Source: Mycobacterium sp. DL (GTDB taxonomy: Bacteria; Actinomycetota; Actinomycetes; Mycobacteriales; Mycobacteriaceae). From it: a stretch of 64,000 nt of DNA. Shown one piece after another: positions 53,097 to 62,189 of the stretch. Position 1 is the stretch's first letter; every line of letters begins with the position of its first letter. Both the position numbers and the translations under genes were made by a program. Under the pieces are notes generated by a model that had not been told where the DNA came from, made no database searches, and was given only the letters and a program-made list of their open reading frames with translations. The stretch is from the NCBI RefSeq assembly GCF_039729195.1, contig NZ_CP155796.1:6014001-6078000 (forward strand). Direction: 5' to 3'.

Positions 53097-56000
53097 CGCT
53101 CGGGCTCGCCAGTCTGCGCCTCGAGTTCGGCCAGCAGCGCCCGCAGGTCGGCATCCGACAGGTCGTCGATCAATTGGGCCACGTCGGCGTCGGCGCCGGG
53201 GACTTGTGGCGGCGTCGGCTCCTCGGTGGCAGGCGGTGCATCGCTGTGGATGAACTCGAGTTCGGCAAGCACCCGATCGGACAATGAGTTCACGCTGACG
53301 CCTCGGAGTATCTCGAGCACCGGTAGATCGATCGAGAACATCGTATTGATCCTGACCCGGAAGTCCATCGCCATCATCGAATCCAGGCCGATGTCGTCCA
53401 GCATGTCGTCGGGCTCGATGTCGGCCACCGCACAGTCGAACACTCCGGCAACGATGCGTCGGACGTGTTCTGCGATGACGGCCGGCCTGTCGACATCCGC
53501 TGTCGCCGCCAGAACATCGAGGATCGAGGTGTCCAGCCCCTCGGCCTGCGAAGCGGTGTCGGCCACCTCGAGTTGCGAGAACATCGACGGCAGTCGCCCG
53601 CCGAGGCCGGCCTGGCGGGCCCGGCCCCAGTCCGCGGTGATGGCAACGACGCTGGGTGTTCTCTGACTGATGAGCCGGTCGAGGATGCGTGCGCCCACCG
53701 CGGGTGTGATCAGCTCGATTCCTCGTTGTGCGTAGATCTTCTCGAGCTTGAGCTCTTCGACCATTCCGACCGACCAAGGTCCCCACCCGATGGTGAGTGC
53801 GGGCAGTCCCTGCGCCTGCCGGAACGCCGCGAACGCATCGAGGACGGCGTTGGCGGCCGCGTAGTTCCCCTGCCCGGGCGCGGCGATGGTGGACCCGGCG
53901 GAACCGAACATCACGAAGAACTCCAGGTCTTCGAACGTGTCGTGCAACACGCGGGTGCCGGTGACCTTCGGGGCCAACACCGTGGCGAAGTCGTCTTCGC
54001 TCATGTTGACGAGAAGCTGGTCGGAAACCGTTCCCGCGGCGTGGACGATTCCGCGGACGGGCCGTCCGCCGTCGCGGATGTGGTCACGCAGCCAGTCCGC
54101 CACCGCAGCCGAATCGGTGATATCCACACTGGCGGTGGAGATGTCGACACCGTGGCGCTCGACCGCCCTAATCGTCGACACCGTCGCGAAGTGGCTGTCG
54201 TGTTCGGTCATCGACGACCAACTGCTCCTCGGTGGGATGGCGGTTCGGCCGAGCAGCGTGATGTGCCGCGCCCCCCGCTCCGCGAGGTAGGTCGCCACGA
54301 CGCGGCCCAACGCTCCGGCCCCACCGGTGACGACGTAGGTCGCGTCGGGCGTGAGCTTGGTCGGAAAGGGTTTGGTCAGGCCGGCGCACGGACGCAGGCG
54401 CGGGACGTACGTCGTGTCGCCACGGATCGCGATCTGGTCTTCGGAGCCGCCGTCGAGCACATGCTGGCAGATACGCGCGGCATTGCCGGCGGGTGTGCCG
54501 GCACCGTCGATGTCGATGAGACCGCCCCACAGTTCGGGGAACTCCTGATGCCCGATGACCCGGCCGAGCCCCCAGACGGCGGCCTGGTCGACCTCGGTCA
54601 CCTCGCTTCCGGGTGCGGGTTGCGTGTTGGCGGTGATGAGGAACAACCGCGGCTTGACGGCGCCGTTCTCCGCCAGGGCTTTCACCAGACGCAGGAGCGT
54701 GAAGGTCCCGATCTGGTGGTTCGCAGCGTCGAGGGCTGGGCGCTCGGTGGCGGATTGGGAGGACATGTCCAGTGGCCAGCAGTTGACCACGCCCGCCAGG
54801 TCGCCGACGCCGGCGAGGTGTGCTGCGACGAGCCGGCCAACCTGGTCGGGTTCGTGTGGGTCGATCAGGTAGCCCCCGTCGACCTCTTCGAGCGCCGCAC
54901 CGCGCTGCTGTCCGACGGTGTGCACACGGTGACCGCGCCTGCGCAATTCGGCCGCGACGGCCGTGCCGGTACCCGAGGCGTCGACGAAAACGAGCCACGA
55001 GGATCCCTCGGCCACGTTCTCGCGCACGCTGTCCGAGTCTTCATCGGCCATCTCACACCACTGGACCTCGTACAGACCCTTGTCGATTCGGTCAGCCGAC
55101 ATCCGCGAGGACGCGCTCAGCGACTGCACCGTGAAGCCGTCCAGGACGGCGAGGGTGTTACCGAGTTGGTCGGAGATCGTGATGTCGCTCTTGATCTCCT
55201 CCCTGGTCGCCGAGAGGACGTGGACCCGAACCGTCATGCGCTTGTCGGGCGGGCCGTACACGGCGCAGTGCCCGATCCGGGTCGGCAGGTACGGGTCCTC
55301 ACCCTTTCCCTCCCCGAGAAACGGTGCGCCGAAAAGCGTCTGGAAGGCGCCGTCGATGAGCGCCGGATGGAAGCTGAAGTCGTCGAGCTCGTCGGCGATC
55401 ACGGCGGGCACGTCGATCTCGGCCTCCGCCCAGTCCTCACCGGCGGTCACGCTCCGGACGGATCGGAATGCGTCACCGTAGTCGAATCCGATTGCCGCGG
55501 TGCGGGCGTAGAAATCATCGCCGCTGAGCGAGGTGACCTGCTCCTCACTGCCGGACGGGTCATCGCGACGCGGTACCGCCGGAAGCGTGTTGAGCTCCGC
55601 GGTCGCTGTGATGGTCCACTTCAGGTCCCCGTCGGCCGTGGCCGTGAACGCAGCGAACTCCAGCGTGCCGTCGTCCTGGTCGAGTGTGGTCCTGAGAATG
55701 GGATCGCAGGTGTCGTCGAGGATGACGGCCCGACGCAGAACGAGGTTGTCGACGCTGTGATTGGACCCGTAGGTCGCCTTGGCGGCGGCCAGGGCCATCT
55801 CGATGTACACCGATCCCGGCACGACCACACTTCCCTGGATAAGGTGATCGGCCAGAAATATGTTGAGTACGGTGCTCAGTTCGGCTTCCCAGGTGGGATG
55901 CACGCCGCTCACCGATTGCCCCAGCAGGGGGTGCACGGGGTCGTAGAACAGCGTCTCGGTCGCTTCCTGGGTTTCGTTCCAGAAGCGCTTCGTCTGCCAC

Positions 56001-58642
56001 GGGTACGACGGGAGCTTGAGCAGTCGTCCACCGACGCCGGGTTGCACGGCGTCCCACGCGACGTCGTGGCCCTGGCAGTGCAGCGCGCCGACGCAGTTCA
56101 GCAGTGTCCGCCGCGCGTCGTGGTCACGACGTTGCGTCGCGGTGACGGAAACGCGCTGCGTTCCAGCAGTTTCGAAGATCGACGCGGCGAGCACGGGGTG
56201 CGGCCCGAGTTCGACGAAGTGGGTGTATCCGTCGTCGATCATTCGCCGGATCGCCGGTTCGAACAGCACGGTGGCGCGGGTGTTCTGCCACCAGTAGGCG
56301 GCGCCGGCGGTGTATCCGTCCAACCGTTCGCCGGTGACCGTCGAGTAGAGCGGCAGCTCCGCGGTGGCAGACGACAGGCCTTCGAAGGCACTGAGGAGAT
56401 CGTCCTTCACCGCGTCCATGTAGTGGGTGTGGTAGGGCACCTTCCCGGACAGATACCGGTTGAAGATCTCGGCTTCGTCCAACTGCCGTGCGATGTCCTC
56501 GAGGACGTCGCCGTCCCCGGCGACGGTCACCGCTGACGGGCTGTTGATCGCAGCAACTGAAACCCGTTGCCCGAACTCGTCACTCACCTTCTCGTCCAGC
56601 GCCCGCATCAGCGATTCGGCATTGAGGCCGACGGCGAGCATCCGACCCTGGCCGGTGGTGCGCTGTTGCAGCCGGCTTCGGTGGTAGATCACCTCGATCG
56701 CCTGCTCGAAGGTGAGCAGCCCGGCCAGATGATGCGCGGCGACTTCGCCGGCACTGTGGCCGACGACGGCATCCGGGCTGATCCCGTACTGCGCGAGTTG
56801 CTCGGCCAGTGCGATCTGGATGGCGAAGTTGGCGGGTTGCGCGATCTCCGTTTCGCCCATGCGCGAACTGTTCTCATCGCGGCGGAGCTCGTCGAGCAGA
56901 GACCAGTCCGCGTAGCGGGACAGCTCCCGGTCGCTGCGTGTGATGCTGTCGGCGAAAACTGGCGAGGTGTCCAGCAGATCCCGGCACATGCGCCACCACT
57001 GGGGGCCCATTCCGGTGCAGACGAAGGCGAGCTTGGGCGCGACGGATCCGGTGCGGACCGCCGCTATCTGCGCGCCGTCGGCGAGGGCCTGGAGTTGCTC
57101 CTGCGCATCGGTGACGCTGTCGGCGATCAGCGCCTGGCGGTGATTCAGATGCGAGCGTCGCCGGCCGAGGGTGTAGCTCAGATCCGACAGCGTGATGTCA
57201 GGATGCGTGGCCAGATGTTGCGCCAACCGTCCGGCGACCGCAACCAGCGCTTCGTCGCTGCGCGCCGAGATCGGCAGTACCGCAAGCGGGAGCGATTGTT
57301 CGGCATCTGTTGCCTCGATCGGCGCGGGAGGCTCGGCGAGCACCACGTGGGCGTTGGTGCCGCCGAACCCGAAGGAGTTGACCCCTGCGATTCGTCGGTC
57401 GTTGTCGGGAAACGGCCGTCCCGTCCCAGCGATGTCCATGTTGAGTTCGGTGAGGGAGACGTGCCGAGTCGGTGTCTTCAGATGGAGGTTGGCGGGAATG
57501 TAGCTGTGCTTGAGCACCAGCGCCGCCTTGATCAGACCGGCCACGCCGGCGCCGGCCTCGAGGTGGCCGATGTTCGTTTTCACCGATCCGATCAGAAGCG
57601 GGTCCGTCGCCGGCCGGCCCGGTGCAAGCGCAGTCGCCAGCGCCCGCATCTCGATGGGGTCGCCGACGGGTGTTCCGGTGCCGTGCGCTTCGACGTATCC
57701 GACCTCGGCGGGCTCGACACCCGCACGCCGGAGCGCTGTCGTGATCGCCGCTTGTTGCGCGTCCTCGCTGGGCACCGTGATGCCGTCGGTGTGGCCGTCC
57801 TGCGACACGGCTGTGCCGAGTATCTGCGCGTAGATCTCGTCGCCGTCACGCAGTGCCTGCTCGAGCGGCTTGATGATGACGATCGCGCCACCTTCCCCGC
57901 GCGCGTAGCCGTCGGCGGAATCGTCGAAGGCCTTGGAACGTCCCTCCGGGCTGAGGAAACCGCTTCTCGACTCGGCGATGGCGGTGTTCGGACCGAGCAT
58001 CAGGTTCACGCCGCCGGCCAGAGCGAGGTCACATTCGCCGTTCCAGATGCTCTGCGCCGCAAGGTGTACCGCCACCAGCGAGCTGGAACACGCTGTGTCG
58101 ATCGTCATGCTGGGCCCGCGGAGGTCGAACGCATACGAGAGCCGGTTGGCCAGCATCGTCATCATCATCCCGGTCGCCGAATGCGACTTGAACCGGTAAC
58201 GACTGGTGCGGCCCTGGTTCTGCAGCAGTTGATAGTCCAGGGTGAAGCCGCCGACGAACACCCCGACATCAGTGCCCGCGAGTCCGTCGGCGGGAATGCC
58301 CGCGTCCTCGAATGCCTCCCATGTGGCCTGCAGCAGCAGACGCTGCTGCGGGTCGAGGGTGTGGGCCTCACGCGGGGAGATGCCGAAGAACTGCGGATCG
58401 AATTGATCGACGTCACTGAGGAATCCGCCGCGGCGGGTGACGATCTTGCCGATCTTCGCCGGATTCGGATCGTGGTATCGCCCAGCGTGCCAGCGTGTTT
58501 CGGGCACGACGCAGGTGGCGTCGGTCTCGCTGCACAGCAGGTCCCAGAAGCTCTCCGCGGAGTCGGCACCTCCCGGGAAGCGACATCCGACGCCGACGAT
58601 CGCCAACGGCGCGTGATTGCTGTCTTCAGGAAGCATGTTCAT
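53093..58642 (-). CDS. Type I polyketide synthase, single module KS-AT-DH-KR-ACP, no TE
   Basis: 1849 aa. KS (residues ~12-435): C185 in DTACSSSLVA, H320 in EAHGTGT, H360 in TNIGHLE. AT (~535-885): S630 in GHSAGE and an unusual specificity motif Y737-H-T-H740. DH (~903-1175): H933 in HLIQGSVVVP and D1097 in HPALIDGAFQ. KR (~1430-1620): TGGAGALG, Y1594 and N1598 in GNYAAANAV. ACP: S1755 in GLDSMMA. All active sites are intact; no ER and no thioesterase. An acidic C-terminal tail (residues ~1815-1849) follows the ACP. This KS-AT-DH-KR-ACP order matches bacterial iterative aromatic PKSs (6-methylsalicylate/naphthoate type), but a non-iterative reducing module is also possible. It is in line with the halogenase upstream and the exporter downstream. 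Confidence 0.95.
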   Translation of the reverse strand: MNMLPEDSNHAPLAIVGVGCRFPGGADSAESFWDLLCSETDATCVVPETRWHAGRYHDPNPAKIGKIVTRRGGFLSDVDQFDPQFFGISPREAHTLDPQQRLLLQATWEAFEDAGIPADGLAGTDVGVFVGGFTLDYQLLQNQGRTSRYRFKSHSATGMMMTMLANRLSYAFDLRGPSMTIDTACSSSLVAVHLAAQSIWNGECDLALAGGVNLMLGPNTAIAESRSGFLSPEGRSKAFDDSADGYARGEGGAIVIIKPLEQALRDGDEIYAQILGTAVSQDGHTDGITVPSEDAQQAAITTALRRAGVEPAEVGYVEAHGTGTPVGDPIEMRALATALAPGRPATDPLLIGSVKTNIGHLEAGAGVAGLIKAALVLKHSYIPANLHLKTPTRHVSLTELNMDIAGTGRPFPDNDRRIAGVNSFGFGGTNAHVVLAEPPAPIEATDAEQSLPLAVLPISARSDEALVAVAGRLAQHLATHPDITLSDLSYTLGRRRSHLNHRQALIADSVTDAQEQLQALADGAQIAAVRTGSVAPKLAFVCTGMGPQWWRMCRDLLDTSPVFADSITRSDRELSRYADWSLLDELRRDENSSRMGETEIAQPANFAIQIALAEQLAQYGISPDAVVGHSAGEVAAHHLAGLLTFEQAIEVIYHRSRLQQRTTGQGRMLAVGLNAESLMRALDEKVSDEFGQRVSVAAINSPSAVTVAGDGDVLEDIARQLDEAEIFNRYLSGKVPYHTHYMDAVKDDLLSAFEGLSSATAELPLYSTVTGERLDGYTAGAAYWWQNTRATVLFEPAIRRMIDDGYTHFVELGPHPVLAASIFETAGTQRVSVTATQRRDHDARRTLLNCVGALHCQGHDVAWDAVQPGVGGRLLKLPSYPWQTKRFWNETQEATETLFYDPVHPLLGQSVSGVHPTWEAELSTVLNIFLADHLIQGSVVVPGSVYIEMALAAAKATYGSNHSVDNLVLRRAVILDDTCDPILRTTLDQDDGTLEFAAFTATADGDLKWTITATAELNTLPAVPRRDDPSGSEEQVTSLSGDDFYARTAAIGFDYGDAFRSVRSVTAGEDWAEAEIDVPAVIADELDDFSFHPALIDGAFQTLFGAPFLGEGKGEDPYLPTRIGHCAVYGPPDKRMTVRVHVLSATREEIKSDITISDQLGNTLAVLDGFTVQSLSASSRMSADRIDKGLYEVQWCEMADEDSDSVRENVAEGSSWLVFVDASGTGTAVAAELRRRGHRVHTVGQQRGAALEEVDGGYLIDPHEPDQVGRLVAAHLAGVGDLAGVVNCWPLDMSSQSATERPALDAANHQIGTFTLLRLVKALAENGAVKPRLFLITANTQPAPGSEVTEVDQAAVWGLGRVIGHQEFPELWGGLIDIDGAGTPAGNAARICQHVLDGGSEDQIAIRGDTTYVPRLRPCAGLTKPFPTKLTPDATYVVTGGAGALGRVVATYLAERGARHITLLGRTAIPPRSSWSSMTEHDSHFATVSTIRAVERHGVDISTASVDITDSAAVADWLRDHIRDGGRPVRGIVHAAGTVSDQLLVNMSEDDFATVLAPKVTGTRVLHDTFEDLEFFVMFGSAGSTIAAPGQGNYAAANAVLDAFAAFRQAQGLPALTIGWGPWSVGMVEELKLEKIYAQRGIELITPAVGARILDRLISQRTPSVVAITADWGRARQAGLGGRLPSMFSQLEVADTASQAEGLDTSILDVLAATADVDRPAVIAEHVRRIVAGVFDCAVADIEPDDMLDDIGLDSMMAMDFRVRINTMFSIDLPVLEILRGVSVNSLSDRVLAELEFIHSDAPPATEEPTPPQVPGADADVAQLIDDLSDADLRALLAELEAQTGEPER

Positions 58643-58726
58643 CCTCTGCCCTCACAACCGGGATCGGTCACCGGCTGCAGTCCGTTCTTGATTCGTCGAT
58701 CGATACCGTCGCGGGTAAGCCGGGTG

Positions 58727-60496
58727 TCAACTCGACTGCAGTGCCGGCGCGGTGGCGATGATCCACCCGTCGCTGACGGGGTTGATCTCCTGCTCACGGC
58801 GATAGACCGAACGCATCTCGCGCAGAAGCGAATCCTGCTGCCACGCCTGGACCTGCCGCATGACGCCGTCGTCGCCGAACATCGAGGATTTCTCTGCGAG
58901 GACGGTGTCGACGAGTTGACCCGCAAGCTGACGGAGCAGCTGCGCATTGGTTTCGAACACCTCGTTGAAGTTCGGAGTCGGTTTCATCATCGCGATGTGC
59001 AGCGTCTCCATGAAATTCAGTGGCGCGTACAGGTCGAGGAAAGGAACCGAAGAAGGTCCCTCCTCCACTGCCGCCCACTCCCGGAAGAACTGCTGGACAC
59101 GATTGCTCAGTGCGATGAGCCCTTCCAGGTGGGGGACGAACTCGGGGTCGTCGGCGACGCGCGCGAATCGGTCGTTCATGTAGAGAAGACCGACAAAGCC
59201 CCAGTAGAACGCGATGTCCCAGACGACCTTCGCCGACATCACGGTCGGGGCGCCCATCAGCCTGTACTGGTCCTGGTAGATGGCGAGCCACATGTCGGTG
59301 AGCGAGCGGAACAGCGTGTCGCTGATCTGCGATCGTGCGACGACTTCCTCGCCGTCGAGATCGCGGGTGATCATGTCGGTGATCAGGCCATTGCCGATCG
59401 CCACCAGGTCCAGCCCGGATGAGTACAGCGGGTCCAGGAAAACTCCGGCGTCGCCGGTCAGGCACCATCGATCGTTGCCGTCGAATATCTTCGTGACGCC
59501 GTGGCTGTACTTCTTCATGACCCGGAAGTCCCTGATCAGGTGGTCATGCTCGGCCAGCACTGCGGCGCACTGCGGTTCGTGCTCCCGAAGCCATGCCTTG
59601 AAGGTGTCAGGTGTGTTGAAGGTGTCGAACGGGTGCACCGCCGGATCGGCGACGATCCCGACGCTGGTGGCACCGGAAGCGAGTCGGATGAGCCAGACCC
59701 AGTAGCCGTCGCCCATCAGGTGGTTGGTGGACATCGCACGTTCGCCCTCGACGAGGCGTCGCTGCCATGTGGGGTCATCACTCCAACGACCGATGTCGAT
59801 CTCCGTGGCGACACGTAGCCACGCCGCATTGCAGTGGTGCTCGTTGGAGCGCTTGAGGTCCAACTGCCGGGGCAGCACACGATTCCGGCCGGACGCATCG
59901 ACCACCCACCGCGCCGTCGTTTGCGTGATTTTGTCACCGTTCTGGAAAGAAATGGTGTGCGGCTCTTTTCCGCTACCGAATTCCACTGACCGCACCCGAC
60001 CGGTCGCTATATCTACGCCGGCAGAAATGCAACGGCGAGTGAGTTCGTTTTCCAATCTGCCGCGATCGATTTGATAGGTCGGCTGCGGCACGAAGCGCGA
60101 ACCGCCGATTTCCATTCGATGGGTGATGTCGGTGTTTCCGTCGTGTGAAAAGAACATCCGCAAGCCCATCTTACGAATGTGTGACGTGCTCAAGTGGTCG
60201 CCCAAACCGAGCCGCTCCCGGAAGTAGTGCGCCGATACTTCGACCGTCGATTCTCCGACCGTGTGGGTGATCTCCGGGACCGGATGAGCGATCGGTTCGA
60301 TGATCAGAATCCTGGTGCTCGGCCGCTCACCGCGGAGCTCGAGGGCGAGGGTGAGAGCCGCGGCGCCGCCGCCGACGATCACGACCTCGTGATTCGTCCC
60401 CGGTGTCTCGGTTGCCGCGAGCTGACTCCGAATTCTGCGGGCCAAGGCCTCTCGCGTCTCGGCGTCAAGCTGCGAAAGTTGCACTCGCGTGTCCAT
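58727..60496 (-). CDS. Flavin-dependent halogenase-like oxidoreductase
   Basis: 589 aa. FAD motif VIVGGGAAALTL (GGG at 42-44), a Lys (K109) in HIRKMGL aligned with the halogenase lysine, WxWxI segment W266-V-W-L-I270, and F353-L-D-P-L-Y-S-S-G361 matching the Fx.Px.SxG halogenase fingerprint. The usual Pro after WxWxI is replaced by Arg, so monooxygenase chemistry is not excluded. A 36-residue N-terminal extension with heptad-like Leu/Arg (LSQLDAETREALARRIR) precedes the FAD domain. ATG has the SD GGAAAGGGA. Likely tailors the PKS product, possibly on the ACP. Confidence 0.75.
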   Translation of the reverse strand: MDTRVQLSQLDAETREALARRIRSQLAATETPGTNHEVVIVGGGAAALTLALELRGERPSTRILIIEPIAHPVPEITHTVGESTVEVSAHYFRERLGLGDHLSTSHIRKMGLRMFFSHDGNTDITHRMEIGGSRFVPQPTYQIDRGRLENELTRRCISAGVDIATGRVRSVEFGSGKEPHTISFQNGDKITQTTARWVVDASGRNRVLPRQLDLKRSNEHHCNAAWLRVATEIDIGRWSDDPTWQRRLVEGERAMSTNHLMGDGYWVWLIRLASGATSVGIVADPAVHPFDTFNTPDTFKAWLREHEPQCAAVLAEHDHLIRDFRVMKKYSHGVTKIFDGNDRWCLTGDAGVFLDPLYSSGLDLVAIGNGLITDMITRDLDGEEVVARSQISDTLFRSLTDMWLAIYQDQYRLMGAPTVMSAKVVWDIAFYWGFVGLLYMNDRFARVADDPEFVPHLEGLIALSNRVQQFFREWAAVEEGPSSVPFLDLYAPLNFMETLHIAMMKPTPNFNEVFETNAQLLRQLAGQLVDTVLAEKSSMFGDDGVMRQVQAWQQDSLLREMRSVYRREQEINPVSDGWIIATAPALQSS

Positions 60497-60544
60497 GCGC
60501 TTCCCTTTCCGGCGATGGGCTGGAGGAGTGTCTCAGCGAGGGCA

Positions 60545-60550
60545 ACGTTA
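60545..60550 (-). promoter_or_regulatory. Candidate -10 element for the halogenase-PKS-ABC transcript
   Basis: Minus-strand TAACGT (TANNNT) 49 bp before the halogenase ATG, within the 92-bp gap behind the antiporter gene. It would allow the PKS operon to be transcribed independently of the antiporter. Single weak element, no clear -35. Confidence 0.25.
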
Positions 60551-60588
60551 CACGCGGCGAGGTCCCTTCCAGCGGGGAAAAGGGGGGT

Positions 60589-61881
60589 TCACCGGGGTGG
60601 CAGGCCGCTGGGCGACGTCCCGTCGTCGCTCGTCGACGACGGGTTCGTCGGCACCCGGTGGCGGCCGTAGACGAATTCGAATATCGGCGAAGCCATCAGT
60701 GTGGTGGCAATGGCCACCAACACCAGAATGGTGAACAATGTCGGAGTGATGATGCCTGCTTGAAGTCCGATATTGAGCAGAATCAGTTCGATCAGCCCGC
60801 GCGCATTCATCAACGCACCGAGCGCGACGGATTCGCGCATCGGTAATTTGCTCAAACGGGCCGCTACCGAGCACGCGACTCCCTTTCCTGCGATCGCGAC
60901 GACGAGTAAACCCGCAGTGACGGCCCAGAGCGCCGGGGTGTTCACCAAACCGATTTGTGTGTTGAGACCTGAGTAGACGAAGAACAACGGCAACAGGAAC
61001 GTCGTGGTGACGGGTTCGATGGTGTCGGTGAGGCGCGCGGCGAAGAAACCGGATGGCATGGCGACGCCCAGAAGGAATGCGCCGAAGATCGCGTGGATTC
61101 CGATGGTCTCCGTGTACCAGGCGCACACCATCAGCAGCATCAGGACCGCACTCAATACCGACGGCGGGATGGCCTTGCGCTCTTCGGACACCCTGCCGAG
61201 CGCCCCCAGAGCGCGCCTTCCGATCGTCAGCAGCAGCAAGGTGTAGACAAGGCCGCCACCGATCGCGATGACCGCCGTCGCCGGACTACCTTGGTGCACG
61301 GCCAACACGACGGCCAGAACACACCAGGCAATCGCATCGCCGCTGGCACCACACGCCAGTGCAAGGGTGCCCAGAGGTGTTCCACTGAGCCCCTTTTCGA
61401 AGATGATCCGGGCGAGCATGGGAAACGCGGTGATCGCGATGGCCGCGCCCAGGAACAACATCGCCAGAATGAGGGGGACGTCGGCGCCGAAGAAGTCCCC
61501 GCCTGACAGCATCGGCACGGCGACGAGTGCCCCGAGGGCCATGGGAGCGAAGGTTCCTGCCGCCGAGACTGCAACCGTGGTGCCTGCGCGCTGTTTGATG
61601 TGGCCGACGTCGAAGTTGAGGCCGATGATGAACATGTAGAGCACCAGGCCGATCTGCGCCGTGGTGTAGAGCACGACGTTCGACGCACCCGATGGGAAGA
61701 GCGCGTCCTGCAGGTCAGGCGCTATCCGCCCCAGCAGGGAGGGGCCGAGGACAACGCCGGCGATCATCTCGCCGACGACCTGTGGTTGACCGACGCGTTG
61801 CGCGGCCAGCCCGGCAAGCCGGCACGTCCCGAGGATGACGGCCAGCGCGAGGAAGAACTGTACGGCTATCTCTGCGGGCAT
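60589..61881 (-). CDS. CPA2 family cation:proton antiporter (KefB-like)
   Basis: 430 aa with about 12 helices; ion-binding region ACGASGDAIAWC on helix 6 carries the Asp typical of CPA2 exchangers. Early VGQPQVVGEMIAGVVLGPSLLG is the family start. No RCK domain. It exchanges K+ or Na+ for H+. It is first in line with the halogenase/PKS genes; similar antiporters are found beside some polyketide clusters and may handle a charged or ionophoric product, though a general role is possible. Divergent from the SRPBCC gene. Confidence 0.88.
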   Translation of the reverse strand: MPAEIAVQFFLALAVILGTCRLAGLAAQRVGQPQVVGEMIAGVVLGPSLLGRIAPDLQDALFPSGASNVVLYTTAQIGLVLYMFIIGLNFDVGHIKQRAGTTVAVSAAGTFAPMALGALVAVPMLSGGDFFGADVPLILAMLFLGAAIAITAFPMLARIIFEKGLSGTPLGTLALACGASGDAIAWCVLAVVLAVHQGSPATAVIAIGGGLVYTLLLLTIGRRALGALGRVSEERKAIPPSVLSAVLMLLMVCAWYTETIGIHAIFGAFLLGVAMPSGFFAARLTDTIEPVTTTFLLPLFFVYSGLNTQIGLVNTPALWAVTAGLLVVAIAGKGVACSVAARLSKLPMRESVALGALMNARGLIELILLNIGLQAGIITPTLFTILVLVAIATTLMASPIFEFVYGRHRVPTNPSSTSDDGTSPSGLPPR

Positions 61882-62189
61882 GGCTCAGGCTTCACACGTC
61901 AGCATGATCGTGGAAATGGTTCGGGCTGCGGCACGCTCGTAATGTAACCGGCAGCGCGGTGAGCACGCGCACCCCCGAGGGTGGTCATTTGATGACGCTT
62001 GGGTCGGGGCCGCAAGTCTGCGGGTTCCGGCTGAGGAACGTGTGGGGGCTAGCACCACCTGCACGGTCAGGGCAGCGTCATTGTGAGCTCCACCCGTGCG
62101 CGGACATTCTTGTCGCGTCGGCTCGCCACCAGTGCCATCTGATCCAGCGGGCCGATCATAGAAGTCGCGGTCTACGACAGGAGCAAGAC
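61882..62189. promoter_or_regulatory. 308-bp divergent intergenic region of the PKS cluster
   Basis: Holds the promoters of the antiporter/PKS side (minus) and the SRPBCC side (plus). On the minus strand TACATT (61941-61946) could be a -10. The in-frame ORF reaching back to 61959 on the plus strand is Arg/Cys-rich and not convincing. I see no RNA gene, repeat or clear operator here. Confidence 0.4.

Noticed and set aside
53465..59422. Very long plus-strand open frames opposite the PKS and halogenase
   Set aside because: They are Arg/Gly/Asp-rich antisense shadows produced by high G+C and strong codon bias; the minus strand encodes full PKS and flavin-enzyme motifs.
61959..62189. N-terminal extension of the SRPBCC gene
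   Set aside because: The extension is Arg/Cys-rich without secondary-structure logic, and an AGGAG sequence precedes ATG 62190.
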